This document shows, one piece after another, positions 20,047 through 28,010 of a stretch of DNA of 64,000 nt. The DNA is from Sideroxyarcus emersonii (GTDB taxonomy: Bacteria; Pseudomonadota; Gammaproteobacteria; Burkholderiales; Gallionellaceae). Location: positions 1,239,001-1,303,000 of the forward strand of contig NZ_AP023423.1 of the NCBI RefSeq assembly GCF_021654335.1, written 5' to 3'. Each line of letters starts with the position of its first letter. Positions within the stretch are counted from its first letter, which is position 1. The notes beneath the pieces are model-generated. The model was not told the DNA's origin. It did no database searches and was given only the letters and a program-made list of their open reading frames with translations. Position numbers and translations under genes: made by a program.

Positions 20047-20420
20047 TGATCGTCGGTCTGCACCATGCCACCTTGCTGACCGGCGACCTCGCCAGGTCAC
20101 GCGCGTTTTACGAAGAAGTGATCGGTTTGCAGGTCGATCCCCGCCGGCCGGACATGAGCTTCGATGGCGTGTGGTATGACATAGCGCCGAACCAGCAGAT
20201 ACACCTGATGTTGTTGCCGAATCCTGAAGCGGGATTGCAGCGTCCGGCGCATGGCGGACGGGACCGTCATGTGGCTTTGCATACCGATAATTTGCCGGAA
20301 TTGGTGTCGCGACTGGAGGCGGCCGCTGTGCCTTACACGCTGAGCCGATCCGGGCGTCCGGCCCTGTTCTGCCGCGACCCGGACCAGAATGCGCTGGAAT
20401 TCATCGAGGTCGCCGGGTGA
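20046..20420 (+). CDS. VOC (glyoxalase/bleomycin resistance) family protein
   Basis: Small 124-residue protein with a complete vicinal-oxygen-chelate fold pattern: [20 protein letters not shown] at the N-terminus (first metal-ligand histidine), RHVALHTDN in the middle and a C-terminal ALEFIEV with the usual glutamate. Metal ligands H, H and E are therefore present. Substrate is unknown; this subgroup contains many uncharacterised dioxygenase- or lyase-like proteins. It overlaps purT by one base and zapE by one base. Confidence 0.8.
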   Translation: MIVGLHHATLLTGDLARSRAFYEEVIGLQVDPRRPDMSFDGVWYDIAPNQQIHLMLLPNPEAGLQRPAHGGRDRHVALHTDNLPELVSRLEAAAVPYTLSRSGRPALFCRDPDQNALEFIEVAG

Positions 20421-21544
20421 TGCAACAACTGCTTGAAACCGGCACCAGTCCCAAGGCCTGGTATCGGAACGCTTGCGAGCAATCCGGTTTCGTTTTCGAT
20501 ACGCGTCAGACCGCGGCCATCGAAGAACTGGAGACGCTCTGGCATCAACTGGTCGAATTCAAGGCCAGGCGCAACCAGTTTCTCGGCCGCAGCCTGCTCA
20601 GTCCGGCCGTGCCCAAGGGCCTGTATATATGGGGTGGGGTGGGACGAGGCAAGACTTTCCTCATGGACGGTTTTTACCACTGTCTGCCGTACCGCCGGAA
20701 ACGCCGCATCCATTTCCATAACTTTATGCTCGAGGTACATCAGGAGATGAAGCGGCACGCGCATGAGCGAGATCCCCTTATGGCCGTAGCCGCGAAGATA
20801 GAACGATCGACGCGCCTGTTATGCCTGGATGAATTCCATGTCGACGACATCGCGGATGCGATGATCCTCGGCCGCCTGCTGGCGGCATTGCTGGAACGGG
20901 GCGTGGTGTTGCTCACGACCTCCAATTATTCTCCCGATGCGCTGTACCCGAATGGTTTGCAGCGGCAGAATTTCCTGCCAGCGATTGCCTTGCTCAAGCG
21001 CGAACTGAAGGTGCTGCATCTCGACAGTGATACCGACTATCGCATGTTGCATATGGCACGCGACCCGTTATTCACGCTTGCAACCGATGCGAAGGCTGAA
21101 GAACGCATGGGCGCTTTTTTCCGTCGCCTCACCGCAGACATGCATGCCGAAACGGAGGCAATCCAGGTCAAGCAGATCAGGATCCCGGTCAGGCGCGTTG
21201 CGCGCGAAGTGGTCTGGTTCGACTTCAAGGTGTTGTGCGGCGGGCACCACGACCAATCCGACTATCTGGAGATCGCCCATCGCTATCCGACGGTTTTTGT
21301 ATCCGGCATCCCGAGGATGACAGCGGAGAATGCCCCGGAAGCGAGGCGCTTCGCCTGGCTGATCGACGTGCTATACGACAACCACGTCAAGCTGGTGGCG
21401 TCGTTCGAGGTCGAGCCGGGCATGCTTTACGAAGACGGGCGGCATGACAGCGAATCGCAGCGCATCACCAGCCGGTTGGCCGAGATGCAGACGCATCGCT
21501 ATCTGGAATTGCCGCATCACAGCCGCGGCGTGGCATTGGGGTAG
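20420..21544 (+). CDS. zapE: ZapE, cell-division AAA ATPase (AFG1-like)
   Basis: ATPase of the AFG1/ZapE family, which in E. coli associates with the Z ring under stress. The 374-residue protein has Walker A in GGVGRGKTFLMD (around residue 75), Walker B in LLCLDEFHVDDIADA, a sensor region LLTTSNYSPDALYPNGLQR and the family-specific C-terminal part (FAWLIDVLYDNHVKLVAS). The ATG at 20420 shares one base with the preceding stop codon; a GTG at 20417 would add one residue. Confidence 0.93.
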   Translation: MQQLLETGTSPKAWYRNACEQSGFVFDTRQTAAIEELETLWHQLVEFKARRNQFLGRSLLSPAVPKGLYIWGGVGRGKTFLMDGFYHCLPYRRKRRIHFHNFMLEVHQEMKRHAHERDPLMAVAAKIERSTRLLCLDEFHVDDIADAMILGRLLAALLERGVVLLTTSNYSPDALYPNGLQRQNFLPAIALLKRELKVLHLDSDTDYRMLHMARDPLFTLATDAKAEERMGAFFRRLTADMHAETEAIQVKQIRIPVRRVAREVVWFDFKVLCGGHHDQSDYLEIAHRYPTVFVSGIPRMTAENAPEARRFAWLIDVLYDNHVKLVASFEVEPGMLYEDGRHDSESQRITSRLAEMQTHRYLELPHHSRGVALG

Positions 21545-21575
21545 GCGGCTTGCCGCGATTTGCGCAACAAGCCGC
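21545..21575. terminator. Hairpin between convergent zapE and the next gene
   Basis: Inverted repeat GCGGCTTG (21545-21552) and CAAGCCGC (21568-21575) directly after the zapE stop codon. No clear T-run follows, so termination strength is doubtful. Confidence 0.4.
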
Positions 21576-21591
21576 GAGGCAGAACTTCTGG

Positions 21592-21984
21592 TTATGAACC
21601 GCTCTTGAGGCGGGCGTCGTAAGTCGCCTGACATGCAGCATTGGCCGCTTCGAGCGTCTTGGCAGCTTCGTCCTGGGCGGCCTGCGGGATGGTGAATTGC
21701 CCAGGCTTGCGGCGCACCGGTTTCTGGTTCTGGGCCAGGAAGTCTTCTTTCGCTTTTTCCGCGGTCGCCTTGCAGGCATCCAGGTCGGCCTGGATGGTGG
21801 CTTCGAATTTTGCCTTTGCTTCAGCTGCTGCTTTGGCTTTCGCCAGTGCCACGGCACGTGCCTGTTCCATCGACTTGCGCAGCTCTTCGGCTTCCTGCAA
21901 CTGCTGCTTGTTCAGATAGTCCATGTAGAACCAGCCACCAGCCGTCAATACGATCAGCACCACAGCAACGATCTTTTTAACCAT
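21592..21984 (-). CDS. Membrane-anchored hypothetical protein
   Basis: A 130-residue protein not recognised as a known family. It has one N-terminal membrane segment (IVAVVLIVLTAGGWFYM, residues 5-21) followed by a charged Ala/Glu/Lys/Gln-rich helix of about 60 residues likely to form a coiled coil, then a short tail with RRKPGQF. Three cysteine-containing short motifs (DACKAT, AACQAT) lie in the part predicted to face the periplasm if the N-terminus is cytoplasmic. The gene is convergent with zapE and stands alone. Composition and codon use look ordinary for the window, so it is probably a genuine gene. Confidence 0.6.
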   Translation of the reverse strand: MVKKIVAVVLIVLTAGGWFYMDYLNKQQLQEAEELRKSMEQARAVALAKAKAAAEAKAKFEATIQADLDACKATAEKAKEDFLAQNQKPVRRKPGQFTIPQAAQDEAAKTLEAANAACQATYDARLKSGS

Positions 21985-22125
21985 CTCTTCCTCCCAGAAG
22001 TTTTTGAAGTACGCGAGCGCTATGATAAACCAATTACAGGATTTATTGCCTGTCTAAACGCCGCAAAGTCGGGCATCCTCCCGCTGCAGGCTGCCATTTT
22101 CCCGGATCGGCGGCGTTTCCGGGTA

Positions 22126-23160
22126 TCAGGGCGCCGGGTTGGGATAGCGCCTGTGTACGGCTTCAATCCTTTCCAGCACATCGGGCGCCAGCGTGACCGC
22201 TGCGCTATCCAGGTTCTCCTGCAGTTGGCTCAGGGAAGTCGCACCGAGGATGACGCTGCCGGTGAACCAGCGCGTCCTGGCAAAGGCGAGTGCCATTGAG
22301 GCCGGGGAAAGTCCGGCTTCCCGGGCGATGTGCGCATATTCCTGTGCGGCGGTCGGCACGTTGGGTTTGTCGTAGCGCTGGCCGAAGCCCGGGAAGAGGG
22401 TAATACGGCCTCGGGCTTGGGGGTTGCCCTGGTATTTGCCCGTCAGCCAGCCGAAAGCAAGCGGACTGTAGGCGAGCAGGCCGACGTCGGCATGATGGCA
22501 GATCTCGGCGAGGCCGGCTTCGAAGGTGCGATTCATCAGGTGGTAGGCGTTCTGCACACTGACGATCTTCGGCAATCCCAGCTGTTCGGCGCAGCGCACG
22601 AATTCGGCAACCCCCCATGGCGTTTCATTGGAGAGGCCGATATGCCGCACTTTGCCTGCCTTGACCAGTTCCGCCAGGATTGCCAGCTGCTCGGCGATGG
22701 GCGTGCTGTCGCGCTCTTGTGCCGCATCGTAGCTGGTCGCGCCGAACATCGGCACGTAGCGGTCCGGCCAGTGTATCTGGTACAGGTCCACATAATCGGT
22801 CTGCAAGCGCTGCAGGCTGGCATCGATGGCGGCATTGAGATGCGCACGGTTGATGCGGGGCGTGTCGCGTATCCAGCTGAAGCCGCGTGCAGGACCGGCG
22901 ATTTTGGTGGCGACGATCAGCCTGTCGCGCTGCTGGTGCCTGAGCCAGCTACCGATATATTGTTCAGTGCGATGCGCGGTCTCGGCGCGCGGCGGAACCG
23001 GATACATTTCGGCGGTATCGATGAAGTTCACTCCGCATGAAATGGCAAGGTCGAGCTGGGCATGGGCGTCGGCCTCGGTGTTTTGTTCGCCGAATGTCAT
23101 GGTGCCGAGGGATAATGCCGATACCTTCAGATCGCTGCTGCCCAATTGCCTGTATTCCAT
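22126..23160 (-). CDS. NADP(H)-dependent aldo/keto reductase (Tas-like)
   Basis: TIM-barrel oxidoreductase of 344 residues close to the E. coli Tas group. Catalytic tetrad residues are visible: D and Y in NFIDTAEMYP, K in VATKIAG, and H in YQIHWPDRY. The cofactor-binding C-terminal part, ILGATSLSQLQENLDSA, is also standard. Physiological substrate is unknown. It starts MEYRQLGSSDLKVSALSLGT and is divergent from the FIST gene, with 187 bases between them. Confidence 0.88.
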   Translation of the reverse strand: MEYRQLGSSDLKVSALSLGTMTFGEQNTEADAHAQLDLAISCGVNFIDTAEMYPVPPRAETAHRTEQYIGSWLRHQQRDRLIVATKIAGPARGFSWIRDTPRINRAHLNAAIDASLQRLQTDYVDLYQIHWPDRYVPMFGATSYDAAQERDSTPIAEQLAILAELVKAGKVRHIGLSNETPWGVAEFVRCAEQLGLPKIVSVQNAYHLMNRTFEAGLAEICHHADVGLLAYSPLAFGWLTGKYQGNPQARGRITLFPGFGQRYDKPNVPTAAQEYAHIAREAGLSPASMALAFARTRWFTGSVILGATSLSQLQENLDSAAVTLAPDVLERIEAVHRRYPNPAP

Positions 23161-23347
23161 GATGACCTCGTAAAGATTGGAAGCGGTTATTTTAATCCCA
23201 TCATCGTGCTAGCATCTTGCCCATGAAGAAGCCGGCCTGGTCGCTTTGACATGGACATCCTGTATGTCGGAGGAGCGGCGGAAACGGAATGCCTTGGCCG
23301 CTTGTGCAAGCGCATGACGATGATGATGGAAGAACAGCGGGGACGAT

Positions 23348-24502
23348 ATGGACAAGGCAAGCATGATGCACTATCTGGCCCAGGTCGATGCAGGAACCAT
23401 CGAGCGCAAGCTGGCCGAATTGCAGGCACTGCACCCCGGGCTCGGCATCTGCGCACTGCTGCCGGAGACGGAAAAAGCTAAAGTCCCGGTGCTGCAGGCG
23501 GCTTGTGCGCAATACAAGGTGCCGCTGGTCGGGGCGATCTTTCCCGCACTGGTGCGGGACGGCCAGTTCCTGACGAATGGCTTGTGGCTGCTGTGTTTTG
23601 AGCAGATGCCCTATTTTGCGCTGTACGACAACCTGCCGGCGGAAACGGAAGAGGCGGAAAGTGCGGCGGAGAAGATCGCCAGCGATGTCCGTGCCCAGAT
23701 CGACCACGTGCCGGACCTCACGCTGTTCATGCTGTTCGATGCCATGGTGCCGAATATCGGCACGTTGCTGGATACGCTCTACCTGCATCTGGCGAACCGG
23801 GTCCATTATGCCGGCGCGAATGCGGGCAGCGAAACCTTCCAGCCGATGCCCTGCCTGTTCGATTCCTCCCGTACTGTGCAGAACGGCCTGTTGCTGATGC
23901 TGCTGACGCAGCACAAAGGGGCGATTCTGGAGCATGGCTACCACACCAATCCGCATACGTCCTATGCGACCTCGACCAAGGGCAACTGCATTTCGCAGAT
24001 CGATTGGCGTCCGGCCTTCGAAGTGTACCGTGAACTGGTGCGCGAGCATTTTGGCGAGGAGGTCACGGCGGAGAATTTCTATCAATACGGTGTCCATTTC
24101 CCCTTCGGTATCGTGCGCGCCAATCATCATGTGGTGGTGCGCATCCCGGTCATGCTGGCGGAAGATGGCTCGCTGTTCTGTGTGGGCGAGGTGCCGGCCA
24201 ACTCGGTATTGACGCTATTGAAAGCGCCGACCGTGCGTACGGTCGAAACCCTGCACAACCTGCATGAAGGCCTGAAGAAACTGAACGGGGATGTCGCCGG
24301 TGCGGAATTGCTGCTGTTCTATTGCGCGGGAAGGCGGCTCCATCTCGGGGCGGCGATGGCGACCACCGAACTGGAAGCGTTCAGCGGGCTGACTCATGCC
24401 GGCCAGGTTGCCGGTGCGCTCTCGCTGGGCGAGATCGGCGGCTCGACGGTGCAGGGTTACCCGCTTTTCCACAACGCAACGCTGGTCGCTTCGCGCTGGT
24501 AG
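23348..24502 (+). CDS. FIST-domain sensory protein
   Basis: Protein of 384 residues with an N-terminal FIST_N region (about 40-230, with VGAIFPALVRDGQFLTNGLWL) and a FIST_C region (about 235-375, with CAGRRLHLGAAM and GEIGGSTVQGYPLFHNATLV). FIST domains are sensory modules proposed to bind small ligands such as amino acids and are usually found near signal-transduction proteins. Here the gene is the first of a run with three c-di-GMP genes; the next ATG begins one base after this stop codon, so ligand sensing may feed the downstream cyclase/phosphodiesterases. Binding specificity cannot be told. Confidence 0.82.
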   Translation: MDKASMMHYLAQVDAGTIERKLAELQALHPGLGICALLPETEKAKVPVLQAACAQYKVPLVGAIFPALVRDGQFLTNGLWLLCFEQMPYFALYDNLPAETEEAESAAEKIASDVRAQIDHVPDLTLFMLFDAMVPNIGTLLDTLYLHLANRVHYAGANAGSETFQPMPCLFDSSRTVQNGLLLMLLTQHKGAILEHGYHTNPHTSYATSTKGNCISQIDWRPAFEVYRELVREHFGEEVTAENFYQYGVHFPFGIVRANHHVVVRIPVMLAEDGSLFCVGEVPANSVLTLLKAPTVRTVETLHNLHEGLKKLNGDVAGAELLLFYCAGRRLHLGAAMATTELEAFSGLTHAGQVAGALSLGEIGGSTVQGYPLFHNATLVASRW

Positions 24503-24503
24503 C

Positions 24504-26684
24504 ATGGAACGCAACGACATCCTGCCGGTACTGTACGACCTGGTTGTCACCATCGGCAGCGAGATCAGTGTCAAACCGCTGCTGACACGTACCTTGCAGC
24601 GCCTGCTGTACCACACCTCGTTCTCAGCCGGATTCATCTGCCTGGATATTGCCCCGTGCAATCAGCCTGGCGAGCAGGTCGAAGTGCGTCTCGATGCGGT
24701 GGTGGGCGATTTCGATCTGATCGGCGAGATCGGCAAATATGTCGCCTTGCCCTCAGCGCTGATCTGCAAGCCGGCGGGCAACGAATCAGAGCAGACGGAA
24801 TTGTTGTCGACCTTGCGTTGTACCCAGGCGCGATACGGTGCCTATCTGAGATTGCCCATCGATCACCGCAGCGTGATCGTCCTGCTCGCAGCAGAGAAGC
24901 CGGCGACGAGCCTGCCGTTGGCGACGATGCTGCAGCCGGTGCTGGCACATCTGGCCAAGGCCATCGTGCTCTGCCGCAACAATGATGCCTATACCAGCGA
25001 CCTGGTTTCGGAACGCGATCTGCTGGAGCAGGTGTTCGAGAGCAGCTATTCCGGCGTTTTGATCACCGATTCCAGGCGGCATATTATCGAAGTCAATCCC
25101 GCATTCACACGCATCACGGGCTACCGGGCGGAAGAAGTGCAAGGCAAGGATCCGCGCATCCTGGCTTCGGGGCGTCACGACCATGACTATTATCAGAAGA
25201 TGTGGTACGACATCGAGCACAACGGGCATTGGGAGGGCGAGATATGGAATCGGCGCAGCAACGGCGAAGTCTATCCAAGCTGGCTGAACATCAACCCGGT
25301 GCATGACAAGGACGGCAAGCTGCTCTATTACGTCGGGCTGTTCTCCGATATCAGCAAGCGCAAGGAAGCCGAGGCGCAGATACACCAGCTGGCTTTCTAC
25401 GATCCCTTGACCAATCTGCCGAATCGACGCCTGCTGATCGAGCGATTGCAGCAGGCGTTCTCGCTGGAGGCGCGCACCGGGCAGCATGGAGCGGTACTAT
25501 TCCTCGACCTGGATAATTTCAAGACGCTCAACGATACCAAGGGGCACGACGTCGGCGACCGGCTGCTGGTCGAAGTGGCGCAGCGGCTCAATACCTGCGT
25601 ACGCGACGGCGATACGGTGGCGCGGCTGGGTGGCGACGAGTTCGTCGTGATCCTGGGCTCCCTCAGCCAGATATCCGACGAAGCGGCTGCCCAGGCGGAT
25701 ACGGTGGCCGAAAAGATCCGCGACCTCCTGAGCCAGCCCTATCGATTGGACCAGTATGTACACTACAGCACGCCGAGCATCGGGATTGTGCTGTTCCGCG
25801 GCCATCAGCAAAGCCTGGACGATGTGCTGAAATATGCCGATACCGCGATGTACCAGGCCAAGACAGCCGGGCGCAACACCATCCGTTTCTACGATCCGGT
25901 GATGCAGGCTGCCATCGAGGCGCGCGCCGAACTCGCCGAAGAATTAAGGCATGCGCTCGAACGGCAGCAACTTTGCCTGCATTATCAGATACAGATGGAC
26001 AACCGTTTGCATCCGCTCGGCGCAGAGGTGCTGTTGCGCTGGCAGCACCCCCAGCGCGGCCTGATCTCCCCGGGCCAGTTCATTCCCCTGGCAGAAGAGA
26101 CCGGGCACATCGTCCCTATCGGGCTCTGGGTATTGCAGACCGCATGCACACAGCTCAAGGCATGGCAAGGCGATGCGTTGACGCGGGACCTGACGCTGGC
26201 GGTGAATGTGAGCGCCAAACAGTTCCGCAGCCCGAACTTCGTCGCGCAAGTGCGGCATGCGCTGCTGGAAAGTGGCGCGAAGCCAGAGTTGCTCAAGCTC
26301 GAGCTGACCGAAAGCATCGTGCTGGAGAATGTCGAAGATGCCATCGCCAAGATGCGCGAGCTGAAACTGCTGGGCGTGAGTTTCTCGATGGACGATTTCG
26401 GAACGGGCTATTCCTCGCTGCAATACCTGAAACAGCTGCCGCTGGACCAGATCAAGATCGACCAGTCTTTCGTGCGCGACATCGTCAATGACGCGAACGA
26501 TGCGGCCATCGTCCAGACCATCATTGCGATGAGCGAAGTGCTGGGGTTGGATGTCATCGCGGAGGGCGTGGAGAACGAAGCGCAGCGCGAGTTCCTTGAT
26601 TTGCGCGGTTGCCATGCCTTCCAGGGGTACCTGTTTGGCAGGCCGGTGCCGTTGCAGGAATTCGAAGCGCGCTTGAGGGGATGA
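24504..26684 (+). CDS. GAF-like/PAS/GGDEF/EAL c-di-GMP protein
   Basis: Protein of 726 residues without membrane segments. An N-terminal GAF-like region (about 1-165) is followed by a PAS domain (about 172-290), GGDEF (about 300-465) and EAL (about 475-722). The GGDEF motif is intact at about residue 376 and an RXXD inhibitory site (RDGD) lies five residues before it. The EAL signature reads EVL, keeping the metal-binding glutamate, and DDFGTGYSSLQYL, KIDQSFV and VIAEGVENE are intact, so both activities are possible. Start ATG 24504 follows the FIST stop by one base; in-frame codons further upstream lie inside the FIST gene and are unlikely starts. Confidence 0.9.
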   Translation: MERNDILPVLYDLVVTIGSEISVKPLLTRTLQRLLYHTSFSAGFICLDIAPCNQPGEQVEVRLDAVVGDFDLIGEIGKYVALPSALICKPAGNESEQTELLSTLRCTQARYGAYLRLPIDHRSVIVLLAAEKPATSLPLATMLQPVLAHLAKAIVLCRNNDAYTSDLVSERDLLEQVFESSYSGVLITDSRRHIIEVNPAFTRITGYRAEEVQGKDPRILASGRHDHDYYQKMWYDIEHNGHWEGEIWNRRSNGEVYPSWLNINPVHDKDGKLLYYVGLFSDISKRKEAEAQIHQLAFYDPLTNLPNRRLLIERLQQAFSLEARTGQHGAVLFLDLDNFKTLNDTKGHDVGDRLLVEVAQRLNTCVRDGDTVARLGGDEFVVILGSLSQISDEAAAQADTVAEKIRDLLSQPYRLDQYVHYSTPSIGIVLFRGHQQSLDDVLKYADTAMYQAKTAGRNTIRFYDPVMQAAIEARAELAEELRHALERQQLCLHYQIQMDNRLHPLGAEVLLRWQHPQRGLISPGQFIPLAEETGHIVPIGLWVLQTACTQLKAWQGDALTRDLTLAVNVSAKQFRSPNFVAQVRHALLESGAKPELLKLELTESIVLENVEDAIAKMRELKLLGVSFSMDDFGTGYSSLQYLKQLPLDQIKIDQSFVRDIVNDANDAAIVQTIIAMSEVLGLDVIAEGVENEAQREFLDLRGCHAFQGYLFGRPVPLQEFEARLRG

Positions 26685-26698
26685 CCGGGTTATTTCGA

Positions 26699-26727
26699 TT
26701 GTGGTGCGATATCGAGGCGCATAGAAT
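26699..26727 (+). promoter_or_regulatory. Possible internal promoter before the HD-GYP gene
   Basis: TTGTGG at 26699-26704 and TAGAAT at 26722-26727 with a 17-base spacer, in the 75-base gap after the GGDEF-EAL gene. The -35 is weak (three of six). The -10 is followed by GCGC, as at several other putative promoters here. Confidence 0.4.
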
Positions 26728-26759
26728 GCGCTACAGATATTGAGGAAAGAGTTGGAAAA

Positions 26760-28010
26760 ATGACGACTTATAACGTCAATCTGCATGAAGCGATCTTTTC
26801 CTTATCCAATGCGCTTGACCTTGTCGGTGTCACGCATATCCATCATGGCAAGCGCGTAGCCTACATGGCGACGGAATGTGGTAAGCGCCTGGGCTGGAGC
26901 GGTTCGCGCCTGGACGACCTGTTCCAGTCGGCCATCCTGCATGACAGCGGAGTTTCCAAAACGACCGTGCACGCCCAGCTGGCCCAGATGGAATGGGAAA
27001 GCGAGGCCGATCACTGCGCGCAAGGAGCCGCATTGCTGGCTGGCTGCTCGTTGTTGTGCCATCTGGCTGATACGATACTGCACCACCATACGCACTGGTC
27101 TGTGCTCAAGGACCTCGATCTGCCGCTGGAAGTGAAGCTGCGTGCGAATTGCATCTATATGGTCGACCGCGTCGATGTGCTTGCGCTGGGCTACCAGATC
27201 GCCGGCAAGGACATTCTGTTGGGCAGGGAGGAGATCAGGCGCAAGATATTCGAGCGCCGCGATACGTGGTTCTGCCCGGAACTGGTCGATGTGTTCATGG
27301 AGATATCACGTTCCGAAGCTTTCTGGTTCACGCTGGAGAGCGATTATGTCAACGTTTATCTGGCAACATGGCTGTCGCACTTTCCGGAACGAACCATGGA
27401 GTTCCACGAGCTGCGGAGTCTGGTCTATGTGTTCTCGTGCATCGTCGATGCGAAGAGTCCGTATACCAAAAAGCATTCCGACGGGGTCGCCAATCTCGCC
27501 CGCTATCTTGGCCGGCATTTTCAATTGCCGCCCGCAACTTGCGAGATGCTTGAACTGGTCGGCCTGCTGCACGATATCGGCAAACTGCGGGTGCCGGATC
27601 AATTGCTGGAAAAGCCAGGCGCACTGGATGACGCAGAGATCGTGGTCATGCGGCGGCACAGTTTCGACACGTACAATATCCTGAGGAACATCCGGGGGCT
27701 GGAACAGGTCAGCTTGTGGGCGCTGCAGCACCACGAGCGTATGGATGGCAGCGGATACCCGTATAAGATCAAAGGCGACGACCTCTCGTTCGAGGCGCGC
27801 ATTGTTGCGGTCGCGGACGTGTTCCAGGCGCTGGCGCAGGACCGGCCTTATCGCGGTGCGCTGGAACAGAAGGTCATCCTGACTATCCTCAAGCAACAGG
27901 CCGACAGCGGCAAACTGGACAATCGTGTGGTTGCTGCAGTGGAGGCGAATTTGCAGGAATGCTGGCAAGTCGCGACACAGGCAATGCATAACCCGGGTGT
28001 GATCACATGA
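26760..28010 (+). CDS. HD-GYP domain c-di-GMP phosphodiesterase
   Basis: Protein of 416 residues. The C-terminal half (about 215-405) is a complete HD-GYP domain: KHSDGVANLARYL, LLHDIGKLRVPDQLL (HD at about 268), RRHSFDTYNIL, QHHERMDGSGYP (GYP at about 331) and VAVADVFQAL. The N-terminal half also carries an HD-like pattern (HIHHGKRVAYMA, SAILHDSGVS, LHHHTHWSVL) that suggests a second, degenerate HD domain. Expected product of c-di-GMP hydrolysis is pGpG or GMP. Its stop overlaps the ATG of the next gene as ATGA, so it is translationally coupled to a diguanylate cyclase of opposite activity. Confidence 0.88.
   Translation: MTTYNVNLHEAIFSLSNALDLVGVTHIHHGKRVAYMATECGKRLGWSGSRLDDLFQSAILHDSGVSKTTVHAQLAQMEWESEADHCAQGAALLAGCSLLCHLADTILHHHTHWSVLKDLDLPLEVKLRANCIYMVDRVDVLALGYQIAGKDILLGREEIRRKIFERRDTWFCPELVDVFMEISRSEAFWFTLESDYVNVYLATWLSHFPERTMEFHELRSLVYVFSCIVDAKSPYTKKHSDGVANLARYLGRHFQLPPATCEMLELVGLLHDIGKLRVPDQLLEKPGALDDAEIVVMRRHSFDTYNILRNIRGLEQVSLWALQHHERMDGSGYPYKIKGDDLSFEARIVAVADVFQALAQDRPYRGALEQKVILTILKQQADSGKLDNRVVAAVEANLQECWQVATQAMHNPGVIT

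Noticed and set aside
22056..22120. AAACGCCGC/GCGGCGTTT inverted repeat near the end of the aldo/keto reductase gene
   Set aside because: The 9-base arms are separated by more than 40 bases with no T-run; chance pairing in GC-rich DNA is likely.
23251..23481. 76-codon frame before and overlapping the FIST gene
   Set aside because: It overlaps the start of the FIST coding region in another frame, with Arg/Gly/His-rich composition typical of a shadow.
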